Shown here piece after piece: positions 10,958-20,089 of a DNA stretch of 64,000 nucleotides. The position numbers were made by a program, and so were the translations under genes. This DNA comes from Dehalococcoidia bacterium (GTDB lineage Bacteria > Chloroflexota > Dehalococcoidia > Tepidiformales > Tepidiformaceae), in the NCBI GenBank assembly GCA_009839725.1, contig VXPF01000117.1:83531-147530 (forward strand). The letters are read 5' to 3'. Each line of letters starts with the position of its first letter. Position 1 is the stretch's first letter. The notes under the pieces are model-generated. The model saw only the letters and a program-made list of their open reading frames with translations, made no database searches and was not told where the DNA came from.

Positions 10958-10999
10958 GAAACGCCTGCTTTACCCGCTCTAAGCCGTAAAGCGGCGCGG

Positions 11000-11008
11000 T
11001 GCTAGACT
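11000..11008 (+). promoter_or_regulatory. Extended -10 (TGC-TAGACT) upstream of metG
   Basis: TGn extended -10; the same TGCTANNNT pattern recurs upstream of mdh, infC and other genes. Confidence 0.4.
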
Positions 11009-11039
11009 CGCCACCGAGGGCTCTCCCAAAGGGGCATCC

Positions 11040-12689
11040 ATGGCCGAACGCATCTTCGTGGCGGTGGCCTGGCCGTACGCGAACTACCTCCTGCACGCCG
11101 GACAGGCGGCGGGGGCGTACCTCCCCGCAGACATCTTCGCCCGCTACCACCGCATGCGCGGCAACGACGTCCTCATGGTCTCCGGCTCGGACTGCCACGG
11201 AACGCCCATCACCGTGGCGGCCGACAACGAGGGCATCACGCCCCGGGAGATCGTCGACCGCTACCACCCGAAGATCCTGGAGGCGTGGGAGCGTTTTGGC
11301 ATCTCGTTCGACCTCTACACCACGACCCTGACCGATAACCACTACGAGACGACACAGGACCTGTTCACGCGGCTGCTGGAGCAGGATCTGCTCTACACCG
11401 GAACCCAGGAGCAGCTCTACGACCCCGAGGCCCAGCGCTTCCTGCCCGACCGCTACGTGGAGGGCACCTGCCCGCTCTGCGGGTACACCGAGGCGCGCGG
11501 CGACCAGTGCGACCAGTGCGGCTCGCAGCTCGACGCGATCGACCTGATCGAGCCGCGCAGCAAGGTGAGCGGGGCCACGCCCGAGGTGCGCGAGTCGGAG
11601 CACTTCATGCTGCGTCTGTCCGCGTTCAACCAGCAGCTGCGCGAGTGGGTGAGCGCCCAGCCGCACTGGCGCCGGAACGTGGCCAACTTCACGCTCGGCA
11701 TCCTCGAAGAGGGGCTGAAGGACCGCGCGATCACACGCGATATCAGTTGGGGCGTGCCGGTGCCGGTCGAGGGGTACGAGGACAAGCGCATTTATGTCTG
11801 GTTCGACGCCGTCATCGGCTACCTTTCGGCGGCGAAGGAGTGGGCCAGCCAGAGCGGGGACCCCGAAGCCTGGCGCCTCTACTGGGAAGACGAGGACACG
11901 AAGGCGTACTACTTCATCGGGAAGGACAACATCCCCTTCCACACCCTCATCTGGCCGGCGATGCTGCTCGGCTACGGGGGCCTGAACCTCCCCCACGACG
12001 TTCCCGCAAACCAGTACGTCAACTTCAGCGACGGACAGAAGCAGAGCAAGTCGAAGGGCACGGCGACGTGGCTGCTGGACCTGCTCGACACGTACGACGC
12101 CGACGTCGTGCGTTTCTACCTGACGCAGATCATGCCCGAAACGAGCGACTCCGAGTTCCGCGAGGAGGAGCTGATCCGGGCGAACAACGAGGTCCTGATC
12201 GCGACCTGGGGGAACCTGGCGAACCGCGTGCTCGCGATGATCCGGCGGAACTTCGACGGCGTCGTGCCGGACCCGGGCGCGCTGGGCGCGGAGAGCGAAG
12301 CGCTGCTCGCGACCGTGCGCGAGGGCTTCGAGCGCGCGGGCGCCGAGTACGCAGCCTGCCAGTTTCGGGGAGCGCTGCGCGAGGGGCTCGCCGTCGCCCA
12401 GGCCGCCAACAAGTACCTCGACGACCGCGCCCCCTGGCGAGCGGTGAAGGAAGACCGCGATCACGCAGCGGAGACCCTCTACACGGCGTTGCAGGCAATC
12501 TCGGGACTGTGCGCGCTGCTGCACCCCATCCTGCCCTTCTCCACGAACCAGCTCCACGCCACGCTCGGGAACGAGGGGACGCCCGAGATGTCGGGCTGGA
12601 ATCTGACGGAGGCCCCCGCAGGGCGGGCCCTCGGCGAGGGCGGCGCGCTCTACCGCAAGCTGGACCTGCCCGAGCCGGTCTCGACCTGA
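11040..12689 (+). CDS. metG: Methionine--tRNA ligase
   Basis: 549 aa; VAWPYANYLLHAGQ, Zn motif CPLCGYTEARGDQCDQCG, KMSKS-like KQSKSKG. Confidence 0.95.
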   Translation: MAERIFVAVAWPYANYLLHAGQAAGAYLPADIFARYHRMRGNDVLMVSGSDCHGTPITVAADNEGITPREIVDRYHPKILEAWERFGISFDLYTTTLTDNHYETTQDLFTRLLEQDLLYTGTQEQLYDPEAQRFLPDRYVEGTCPLCGYTEARGDQCDQCGSQLDAIDLIEPRSKVSGATPEVRESEHFMLRLSAFNQQLREWVSAQPHWRRNVANFTLGILEEGLKDRAITRDISWGVPVPVEGYEDKRIYVWFDAVIGYLSAAKEWASQSGDPEAWRLYWEDEDTKAYYFIGKDNIPFHTLIWPAMLLGYGGLNLPHDVPANQYVNFSDGQKQSKSKGTATWLLDLLDTYDADVVRFYLTQIMPETSDSEFREEELIRANNEVLIATWGNLANRVLAMIRRNFDGVVPDPGALGAESEALLATVREGFERAGAEYAACQFRGALREGLAVAQAANKYLDDRAPWRAVKEDRDHAAETLYTALQAISGLCALLHPILPFSTNQLHATLGNEGTPEMSGWNLTEAPAGRALGEGGALYRKLDLPEPVST

Positions 12690-13510
12690 TGCGCTTCTTC
12701 GACTCCCACAGCCACCTCCAGGACGAGCGCTTCGACGAGGACCGCGCGGCGGTCCTCGGGCGCGCGGCCGCGGCGGGCGTAGAGACGATCGTCGTGTGCG
12801 GAGAGGATGTTGCGTCAAGCGAAGCGGCGATCAGCCTGGCCGAGCGGACGGAGCGCCCGGGACTGCTGGCGACCGCGGGCTTCCACCCGCACGAAGCGTC
12901 ACGGGCGACCACGGCCGCGCTCAGCGCGATCGAGACCCTGGCCAGGAACGCCGGAGTAGCGGCGATCGGCGAGATCGGGCTCGACTTCTACCGCGACCTC
13001 TCGCCCCGCGACGTGCAGCGCCGCGTCTTCGACGCACAGCTCGCGATCGCGGCGCGGCTAGGGCTGCCGGTGACGGTTCACTCCCGCGACGCCGAGGAAG
13101 ACCTGGCCCCGCACCTGGAGACGTTCGCAGCCGAGTCGCCGCTCGGCGGCGAGGGGCGACCGCTGGGCGTCCTGCACGCCTTCGGGGGAACGCTCGAGCA
13201 AGCGCAGCGGCACGTCGAGCTGGGCTTCCTCATCTCGCTGACCTGCGCGGCGGGCTACCCGCGCAACGACGAGGCCCGGCGCATCGCCGCGGGCCTGCCC
13301 CTTTCGGCGCTGTTGATCGAGACCGACAGCCCGGCCCTGCCGCCGCAATCGGCGCGGGGCACCCGCAACGAGCCCGCCAACGTGCGCGCCGCCGCCGAGG
13401 TTGTGGCCGAAGCTCGGGGCATCGGCGTGGAGGCGGTCGCCGCCGCGACCACGGCCACCGCGGAGGCGCTCTTCGCGGCGCCCGTCCCGGTGGTGGAGGC
13501 CCCGGCGTGA
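12689..13510 (+). CDS. tatD: TatD family metal-dependent hydrolase
   Basis: MRFFDSHSHLQD, GEIGLDFYRD, LIETDSPAL. Confidence 0.92.
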   Translation: MRFFDSHSHLQDERFDEDRAAVLGRAAAAGVETIVVCGEDVASSEAAISLAERTERPGLLATAGFHPHEASRATTAALSAIETLARNAGVAAIGEIGLDFYRDLSPRDVQRRVFDAQLAIAARLGLPVTVHSRDAEEDLAPHLETFAAESPLGGEGRPLGVLHAFGGTLEQAQRHVELGFLISLTCAAGYPRNDEARRIAAGLPLSALLIETDSPALPPQSARGTRNEPANVRAAAEVVAEARGIGVEAVAAATTATAEALFAAPVPVVEAPA

Positions 13511-14481
13511 CGCAGACGCAGATGTCGCTGTACGGCCCCGTGGCGGAGGACCTGATCCTGGTCGAGGACCTGCTCGAGTCGGTGAAGCGCGTGGACCTCG
13601 CGCCCCTGCGCCTGATGCTGGACCACGCACTGGCGCCGCGAGGCAAGCGACTGCGGCCCGCCCTCGTGCTGCTGGCGGGCACCTTCGGCGACTACAACCT
13701 GAACCGGCTCGTCCCGCTGGGAACGGCGATCGAGCTCCTCCACACGGCGAGCCTCGTGCACGACGACGTGGTCGACGGAGCGACGAGCCGCCGGGGCCGC
13801 CCCACCGCCAACGCCGTCTTCGACAACGCGCTGACGGTGCTGCTGGGCGACTTCATGTTCGCGAACGCGGCTGAGATGGTGACGCGCACGGGCAGCCTGC
13901 CAGTGACGCGGCTCTTCGCACTGGCGCTCATGAAGATGACGAACGGCGAGCTGGACCAGGACTCGGCCGCCTTCGACGTTGGGCGCGACGTGCAGCACTA
14001 CCTCTGGCGCATCGGCGGAAAGACGGCGGCGCTGTTCGGGCACTCGACCCAGGGCGGGGCCCTGCTGGCGGGCTGCAGCGAGGGACAGGTCGAGGCGCTG
14101 CGGAGCTACGGCTACAACCTGGGCATGGCCTTCCAGATTGTCGACGACATCCTCGACTTCACGGGGGACGAGGCGGAGATGGGGAAGCCGGCGGGGGGCG
14201 ACCTTCTCGAAGGCACGATCACGCTGCCGGCGCTCTTCTACCTGGACTCGGCGCCGCAGGAGAACCCGGTGCGCCGCTTCCTCGCGGCGGACGGCGACCG
14301 CGCGGCGGTCCTGCCGGACGCGCTGGAGGCGGTGGTGGAATCGGAAGCGATCGGGCGGGCGCAGGGGATGGCGCAGGAGTTCGTGGACCGCGCCCTCCAG
14401 GGCCTCTCGACCCTGGAGGCGACCGACGCCCGCCGCACGCTCGAAGAGCTGAGCGGCTACGTGCTGTCCCGGCGAAGCTAG
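13507..14481 (+). CDS. Polyprenyl synthetase family protein
   Basis: GKRLRPALVLL, LLHTASLVHDDVVD, MAFQIVDDILDF. Confidence 0.92.
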   Translation: MTQTQMSLYGPVAEDLILVEDLLESVKRVDLAPLRLMLDHALAPRGKRLRPALVLLAGTFGDYNLNRLVPLGTAIELLHTASLVHDDVVDGATSRRGRPTANAVFDNALTVLLGDFMFANAAEMVTRTGSLPVTRLFALALMKMTNGELDQDSAAFDVGRDVQHYLWRIGGKTAALFGHSTQGGALLAGCSEGQVEALRSYGYNLGMAFQIVDDILDFTGDEAEMGKPAGGDLLEGTITLPALFYLDSAPQENPVRRFLAADGDRAAVLPDALEAVVESEAIGRAQGMAQEFVDRALQGLSTLEATDARRTLEELSGYVLSRRS

Positions 14482-14945
14482 CGGAACTTCCTCTTCAGGT
14501 CCTTGTGGATGCGGGCGGGCACGCCCTTCTTGATGACGTCGCGCCGCTCGTAGGCATCCTTCACCTCCCGGGGGGAGATGGGGTTGTTGAACATGTCGAC
14601 GAGGTCGCCCCTGGCGGCCACTTCGCGCATGTCGTTGAGGGCGGAACGCTCGCCCCTGCTGAGGCGCTTCTTCGGAACGGGCTTGTTGATCTCGGGGTGC
14701 TCGTTAGGGCGGCCACCCGTGAGGCGCTTGCTGACCTTCTGGCCCAGGTGCCAGTAGGTACCGTCATCGGGAATCTTGCGGGGGTACCCGTCACGGAACG
14801 TGAACGCCGCGAACGATGTGGGCATGATGCGCTCGGCATCCACGTAGCACTCGGGGCAGGGAACGGCCTCGCCGGCCTCGCGCATGGGCCGCAGCTCTTC
14901 GAACACGCCGTGGCAGGGGTCGCAGTAGTACTCGTAGAGGGGCAT
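14478..14945 (-). CDS. FmdB family zinc ribbon protein
   Basis: MPLYEYYCDPCHGVFEELRPM...CPEC; 155 aa. Confidence 0.85.
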   Translation of the reverse strand: MPLYEYYCDPCHGVFEELRPMREAGEAVPCPECYVDAERIMPTSFAAFTFRDGYPRKIPDDGTYWHLGQKVSKRLTGGRPNEHPEINKPVPKKRLSRGERSALNDMREVAARGDLVDMFNNPISPREVKDAYERRDVIKKGVPARIHKDLKRKFR

Positions 14946-15025
14946 GGAGAACCTCCGCTCGCCTTTGGAGCGACTCTTCGTAACGAAGATTCTACCGCGA
15001 TCGTCAAATCTGGGAACGTTGCCGG

Positions 15026-15796
15026 TTACTCGCCCTTGTCGAGCGCGCTCACACCCTCGACGAAGCGGCGGGCGTTGGGGTCGCGGTCGAGGTGGTAGCG
15101 GACCAACTCGGCGATGGCCGTTCGCAGCTCCCGCTGGACCTCGGGAGGGATGCCTACGGCGGCGAATTCGGCGGCGGTGGCGCGCCTCGCGAAGCGCAGC
15201 AGCTTGATCACGGGCACTGAGACGATCCGTCCGCCGCCCGCCTCGGGCCGGCACTCGCGGCAGACGAGTCCGCCCGCTGAGGGAGAGAGCAGCGTCTCCT
15301 CCTCGGGCAGGCGATCCCCGCAGGCCACGCAGCCGTCGATGTGCGGCTCGTAACCGAGGAGGGCGAGGAGGCGCAGCTCGAAGTGGCGCGTGACGGAAGC
15401 CCCCTTGCCGCCTTCGAGCAGCTCCAGGGCGTTCACGAGGAGGGCATAGAGCTCGGGAAGCGGCTCGCGCTCCTCGGTGAAGCGGTCGACGAGCTCGAGG
15501 CAGTAGAGCGCCTCGGCGCTGGCGTCGAGGTCCTCGCGCAGGCGCCGGTAGGCGTCGACGGTTTCGGCCTGGGTGAACACGTCGAGGCTGCGGCCGTGGG
15601 CGACGAGGACGCGGCTGCGGGTCAGCGGTTCGAGGTGGCCGCGCATGCGGCTGCGGGCCTTGCGCACGCCCTTCGCGATCGCCTCGAACTTGCCTTCGCT
15701 GCCGCTGAAGACGGTGAGAATGCTGTCGGCCTCGCCGAGATTGCGGCGGCGCAGGACGACTCCCTCGGCACGGTAGACGCGGGGCCGCGCGGCCAC
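15026..15796 (-). CDS. recO: DNA repair protein RecO
   Basis: VYRAEGVVLRRRNLGEADSILTVFSG; CVACGD...CREC zinc finger. Confidence 0.9.
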   Translation of the reverse strand: MAARPRVYRAEGVVLRRRNLGEADSILTVFSGSEGKFEAIAKGVRKARSRMRGHLEPLTRSRVLVAHGRSLDVFTQAETVDAYRRLREDLDASAEALYCLELVDRFTEEREPLPELYALLVNALELLEGGKGASVTRHFELRLLALLGYEPHIDGCVACGDRLPEEETLLSPSAGGLVCRECRPEAGGGRIVSVPVIKLLRFARRATAAEFAAVGIPPEVQRELRTAIAELVRYHLDRDPNARRFVEGVSALDKGE

Positions 15797-15797
15797 G

Positions 15798-16403
15798 CTA
15801 CAGCTCCTGCCGCCCCTCGAGCGCGCGGGAGAGGGTGAGGTCGTCCATGTATTCGATGTCAGCGCCGCTGGGGAGGCCACGGGCGAGACGGGTGACGCGC
15901 ACCCCGAGGGGCTGGAGGAGGCGCTGCACGTACATGGAGGTGGCCTCTCCCTCGAGGCTCGGATTGGTGGCCATGATGACCTCGGCCACCGCGCCCGCTT
16001 CCACGCGCCGCAGCAGCTCCTGGATGCGCAACTGTTCGGGGCCGACGCCGTCGATCGGGTTCAGCGACCCGTGGAGCACATGGTAGAGGCCGCGGAAGCC
16101 GCCGGTGCGCTCGACGACCAGCACATCGAGGGGCTGCTCGACGACGCAGACGAGGGTGCGGTCGCGTTGCTCATCGTCGCAGAGGGCGCAGGGGTCGCTC
16201 ACGGTGATGTTGAAGCAGGACTCGCAGAGGACGACGCGCTCCTTCACGTCGGCGAGGGCCTGGCCGAGAGCGCGGGCGTCGTCCTCGGGGGCCCTGAGCA
16301 CGTGGTAGGCGAGTCGCTGGGCCGACTTGGGGCCGATACCCGGGAGCTTGGAGAACTCCTGGATCAGGCGGGCGATCGGCTCGGGCGCGCCGGCCTCGGG
16401 CAC
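15798..16403 (-). CDS. recR: Recombination mediator RecR
   Basis: 201 aa; LPGIGPKSAQRLAYHVL, C4 zinc finger, Toprim. Confidence 0.95.
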   Translation of the reverse strand: MPEAGAPEPIARLIQEFSKLPGIGPKSAQRLAYHVLRAPEDDARALGQALADVKERVVLCESCFNITVSDPCALCDDEQRDRTLVCVVEQPLDVLVVERTGGFRGLYHVLHGSLNPIDGVGPEQLRIQELLRRVEAGAVAEVIMATNPSLEGEATSMYVQRLLQPLGVRVTRLARGLPSGADIEYMDDLTLSRALEGRQEL

Positions 16404-16409
16404 GCCGCC

Positions 16410-16781
16410 TCAGCCGCCGAGTCCCGGCAGGTCGAGCCCGCCGGTGAACATGCCGAGGGAATCCGCCTGGAGCGCATTGGCGCGCTCGGCGGCATCGTGG
16501 ATGGCGGCCAGCACGAGGTCCTCCAGCATCTCGACGTCTTCCGGGTCGACGACGTCGGGCTCGATGGCGATGGCTTGGATCTTCTGCTCGCCATTCATAG
16601 TGACGCGCACGGCGCCGCCGCCGGCGGTGCCCTCGACGGTCTTGGCGGCAAGCTCTTCCTGCGCGCGCTGGAGCATGGCCTGGGCCTCGGCGAGCTGCCC
16701 CGCCTGGGCGCCGCCCCGGCCACGCTGGCCGCCGCCGCCTCCGCGACGCATGTACCGGTTGCGACCACTGCTCTTGGCCAT
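16410..16781 (-). CDS. YbaB/EbfC family nucleoid-associated protein
   Basis: Position between dnaX and recR; MNGEQKIQAIAIEPDVVDPEDVEMLEDLVLAA. Confidence 0.92.
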   Translation of the reverse strand: MAKSSGRNRYMRRGGGGGQRGRGGAQAGQLAEAQAMLQRAQEELAAKTVEGTAGGGAVRVTMNGEQKIQAIAIEPDVVDPEDVEMLEDLVLAAIHDAAERANALQADSLGMFTGGLDLPGLGG

Positions 16782-18289
16782 CAGGCGTTCTCCTCGGGGG
16801 GCTGGGGGCGTTGGGGAGGTTCGGGCGACTCGACGGGTTTCGCGCCCATCTCGCGCGCGGCGGCCGCCAGGTGGCCGCCCTTGGCGGGGCGGCTTGCGGG
16901 CGCGGTCCGCTCGATACGCTCGACCGCAAGGGTGACGGGGCGCTTCAGCAGCTCCTCCGCCTTCTGCTCCACCAGGGTGCGTCCGTCGCTCGCGATCTTG
17001 TTCATGTGGATGGGATGGTAGAAGCCGAGCCGCAACTCGTCACCGTCCATCGCCAGCACCTTGCAGGAGTCGTTCAGCCAGGCGGCGAGGGCCGGCTGGG
17101 TCATCCGGCAGCGCTGGTAGAGCTCCCTGAGGAAGCGATCCTCGCGGCTTTCGCTGGCGGGGTCGCGACGACGGGCCCGGGACCCGCGTTGCGGGCGCTG
17201 GCCGCCGCGGGTCGGCTGTCCGTTCGCAGCGGCGGCTGCCGGAGCGGCGGCGGGTTGGGCGGGGCCGAGGACGGCGGCCGCACAGGCGACCTCAAGGGGC
17301 ACGGGGCTACCGGGGTCGCGGCGGAAGTCGGCGGCGGCGAGCTCCGCCACCGCCGTCGTCAGGACGCCGACGTCGGGCGTGCGCTCGCGGGCGGCCACGA
17401 GCAGGCGCTCGCGGAGGGTGTCGATGGCCTCGCGCGTGAAGCGGGCGATATCGAGGCCGTCGCCGGCGACCTCGCGGGCGATCTCGAGAGCCGCGCCGAG
17501 ATCACGGTCGGCGATGGCACCGGCGAGCTTCTCGGTGCGCTCGTCGCGCACGAGCCCGAGGGATTCGAGCACGTCGTCGGTGCTCGGGGAGTTGCCGTAC
17601 ATGGAGGCGATCTGTTCGAGCAGGGTGATGGCGTCGCGGAGCGCGCCCCGCGCCTCGCGGGCGATGGCCAGGAGGCCTTCCTCGGGGAGGCTGTAGCCCT
17701 CCTCTCCGGCGATGAAGCGCAGGCGTTCGACCATCGCCTCGATGGGGATGCGGCGAAAGTCGAAGCGCTGGCAGCGGGAGGTGATGGTGGCGGGGATCTC
17801 GTGCAGCTCGGTGGTCGCGAGGATGAAGATGGCGTGGGGCGGGGGCTCCTCGAGCGTCTTGAGGAGGGCGTTGAAGGCGCCGGTCGTGAGCATGTGAACC
17901 TCATCGAGGAGGTACACCTTCCGCTCGAGGTCGCTTGGGGCGAAGGCAATCTTGTCGCGGAGCTCGCGCACGTCGTCGATGCCGCGGTTGCTGGCGGCGT
18001 CCATCTCGATCAGGTCGAGGGCGGCGCCGCGGTTGATGGCGTCGCAGGAGGGGCAGGCGTTGCAGGGCTCGCCGCTCACGCGAGTCGTGCAGTTCACGGC
18101 CTTGGCGAGGATGCGGGCGGTGGTGGTCTTGCCGGTGCCGCGAGGCCCGGCGAAGAGGTAGGCGTGGGCGACCTTATCCGTTACGAGGGCATTGCGAAGG
18201 GTCTCGACGACGTGGTCCTGGCCGACCACTTCCTCGAAGCCGCGTGGGCGCCACTTCCCGTAGAGCACCGTCCCTCCCCGGAGAGCCAA
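16781..18289 (-). CDS. dnaX: DNA polymerase III subunit gamma/tau
   Basis: KWRPRGFEEVVGQDHVVETL, GPRGTGKTTTARILAKAVNC; start uncertain (TTG 18289 or GTG downstream). Confidence 0.94.
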   Translation of the reverse strand: MALRGGTVLYGKWRPRGFEEVVGQDHVVETLRNALVTDKVAHAYLFAGPRGTGKTTTARILAKAVNCTTRVSGEPCNACPSCDAINRGAALDLIEMDAASNRGIDDVRELRDKIAFAPSDLERKVYLLDEVHMLTTGAFNALLKTLEEPPPHAIFILATTELHEIPATITSRCQRFDFRRIPIEAMVERLRFIAGEEGYSLPEEGLLAIAREARGALRDAITLLEQIASMYGNSPSTDDVLESLGLVRDERTEKLAGAIADRDLGAALEIAREVAGDGLDIARFTREAIDTLRERLLVAARERTPDVGVLTTAVAELAAADFRRDPGSPVPLEVACAAAVLGPAQPAAAPAAAAANGQPTRGGQRPQRGSRARRRDPASESREDRFLRELYQRCRMTQPALAAWLNDSCKVLAMDGDELRLGFYHPIHMNKIASDGRTLVEQKAEELLKRPVTLAVERIERTAPASRPAKGGHLAAAAREMGAKPVESPEPPQRPQPPEENA

Positions 18290-18343
18290 CGTACAGCGTT
18301 GACACGGGAGAGTATAGAACGGATGTCCCGCCGTGGATCACGA

Positions 18344-18369
18344 AGGAGGGGGCCGATCGGCCCCCTCCT
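18344..18369 (-). terminator. Strong GC hairpin downstream of the 62-aa ORF
   Basis: AGGAGGGGGCC-GATC-GGCCCCCTCCT; weak T-tract (TTCGTG). Confidence 0.6.
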
Positions 18370-18424
18370 CCCGTTGGTACCCAGACCGGAGCCTCGCCCG
18401 GGGCGAGGTCCCAGGTTGAGGCGG

Positions 18425-18613
18425 TTACGCCGCCCGATCGAGCTCCTTCCCCTGCAGGAAGACGTCGACGGGATGCAGCCCCGCTTCGCTGTCGCTGATG
18501 CGCTCCTTGTTGGAGCGCAGGGCCTGCCACTCCTTGCGGAATCGAGCCTTGGGCGAGTTCGCCTCGTGAAGGCGCCCCAGAAGGACCGCGCGGGCCAGTT
18601 CATACTCAGTCAC
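18425..18613 (-). CDS. Hypothetical 62-aa protein downstream of a ydaO riboswitch
   Basis: GTG start preceded by GGAGGAG at 5-nt spacing; VTEYELARAVLLGRLHEANSPKARFRKEWQALRSNKERISDSEAGLHPVDVFLQGKELDRAA. Confidence 0.65.
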   Translation of the reverse strand: MTEYELARAVLLGRLHEANSPKARFRKEWQALRSNKERISDSEAGLHPVDVFLQGKELDRAA

Positions 18614-18749
18614 AGATACTCCTCCGATTGAGCAATGGCGGCGGCGCTCCCGCCACGGGAGCATCGCCAGGCGACGCCGTCGGGGTCCCACGACTGCTTG
18701 CGGCCGTTTCGGGTCTGGGCGTTCGCTGCGAACCGGAGTCGAAGCGATC

Positions 18750-18774
18750 GAGAGACCCCCACGTGAGGTCCCTC
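18750..18774 (-). promoter_or_regulatory. Candidate riboswitch expression-platform hairpin overlapping the 3' pseudoknot strand
   Basis: GAGGGACC-TCACGTGGG-GGTCTCTC, 8-bp stem (one G.U), no U-tract. Confidence 0.45.
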
Positions 18775-18895
18775 CTACGCCGGCGGGGTTAGCTGTCGGG
18801 CTACGACTGGAGGTGCCGTCCGCTTTCGCGGTACGCCCCTGAATGTGGCGGTTCCCCCGCTCCCCCGGAGGGGATTTGGCGGCAGCAGATGCTGC
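18769..18895 (-). ncRNA. ydaO/yuaA-family c-di-AMP riboswitch
   Basis: Minus strand GCTGCCGCCAAATCC...GCGGGGGAACC...GGGGCGTACCGCGAAAGCGGACGGCACCTCCAGTC...AGCCCGACAGCTAACCCCGCCGGCGTAGGAGGG matches conserved ydaO elements (GGAACC, CCCGACAGCUAACyCCG, CCUCC/GGAGG pseudoknot arms). Confidence 0.88.
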
Positions 18896-18950
18896 CCATC
18901 CAGCGTTTCAGGTCGCCCCGCAACAAGCAAGGGGCCGGCGCCACAGTGGG

Positions 18951-19268
18951 TCAGAAATGGAGCGCGAGCCAGACCGTGGGCTCGTCCGGGGCCGTCCAGG
19001 CGACGCGGTGGCGGCGGTGCGGGGGGATGTCGGTCCAGCCGCCGGCCTCCAGATCCAGCGTCTCGCCGTCATCGAACTCGAGGCGGGCGCGGCCCTGAAC
19101 GACGAGCACGAACTCGCGCCCGGGCTGGTCGTACCAGAACCCCTCGGGCGAGGCGTGCCCCGTAGAGACGATGCGCTCGATGCGGACGCCGTCGCCCTCC
19201 ACAAGCGTCTCGACCAGCTCTTCCGGGAGGTCCGGCGGGAGGTCGCGGAGGAGGTCGCCGGCGCTCAC
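18951..19268 (-). CDS. Cupin domain-containing protein
   Basis: GREFVLVVQGRARLEFDDGETLDLEAGGWTDIPPHRRHRV. Confidence 0.85.
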   Translation of the reverse strand: MSAGDLLRDLPPDLPEELVETLVEGDGVRIERIVSTGHASPEGFWYDQPGREFVLVVQGRARLEFDDGETLDLEAGGWTDIPPHRRHRVAWTAPDEPTVWLALHF

Positions 19269-20089
19269 CGGGAGGCTGCCAGCACCGTGCGGGCTGCATC
19301 GGAGGCGAGGCGGGCGCCCTCGTCGATGGGGTGGCCGCGGAGCCAGTCGCTGAAGACCTCGACGGCGGTCGGGCCTCGCCGGCCCGTCTCGTCGAGGATG
19401 CGGAGGAGGCCAGCCAGGTCGACATCGCCCTGGCCGGGGAGGAGGCGGTGGCCGATCGTCTCTGCGACGACGTCGGGCGAGGGTTGGGCGGGGGCATCGC
19501 TGATCTGGAGGTGGATCACCTTCTCGCCGGGGATGGCGCGGAGCAGATCGGGGTCGGGGCCTGAGCGGAACCAGTGCCAGGCGTCGAGGACGAGGCCGGC
19601 GTTGAAGCGTTCCGCATCACGGACGACGGGCCAAGCCGCAGCCAGGTTGGGGATGCCAGTCCAGGGAAGGAACTCGACGCCGAGCTGCTGCCCGTGGCGC
19701 GCGGCCACGTCGCAGGCGATGGCGAGGCCCTCGGCAGCGGCGGCAAGGTCTGTTGCCGGCTCCATGGTCACCGCCAGCACGGTGTCAGCCCCCAGCTCCT
19801 CGGCGATGCCACAGATGCGGGCGGTTTGCTCGACGATGGCGTCGCGATCGCCGGGGCCGTTCGCCCAGGCGGTGATGTACTCCAGCATCGCGAGAACGAC
19901 GCCCGCATCGTCGAGGAGGGCGCGCATGTCAGCGTGCGAGAGGCCCTCGGCGCGGGCCTCGTCGTAGTGCGACATCCACATGGAGATGCCCGCGAAGCCG
20001 TTCGCGCGGGCGGCGCGGACACGCTCGGCGAAGGGCGCGGTCTGGACCGCCCCGAGGCAGAGGACGAGGTCAGCGGGCGTCAGCACCAC
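19265..20089 (-). CDS. Sugar phosphate isomerase/epimerase family protein (xylose isomerase-like TIM barrel)
   Basis: GVEFLPWTGIPNL, LVLDAWHWFRSG, IHLQISDAP, LLPGQGDVDLAGLL. Confidence 0.82.
   Translation of the reverse strand: MVLTPADLVLCLGAVQTAPFAERVRAARANGFAGISMWMSHYDEARAEGLSHADMRALLDDAGVVLAMLEYITAWANGPGDRDAIVEQTARICGIAEELGADTVLAVTMEPATDLAAAAEGLAIACDVAARHGQQLGVEFLPWTGIPNLAAAWPVVRDAERFNAGLVLDAWHWFRSGPDPDLLRAIPGEKVIHLQISDAPAQPSPDVVAETIGHRLLPGQGDVDLAGLLRILDETGRRGPTAVEVFSDWLRGHPIDEGARLASDAARTVLAASR

Noticed and set aside
18174-18603. Alternative ORFs in the riboswitch downstream region (MAGPALQQ..., MNWPARSF...)
   Set aside because: No SD at the right distance, low-complexity composition; the 62-aa frame has a perfect SD and ends before the terminator.
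16811-18631. 606-aa plus ORF antisense to dnaX
   Set aside because: Gly/Val/Glu/Asp/Leu-biased antisense frame; dnaX on the other strand is unambiguous.
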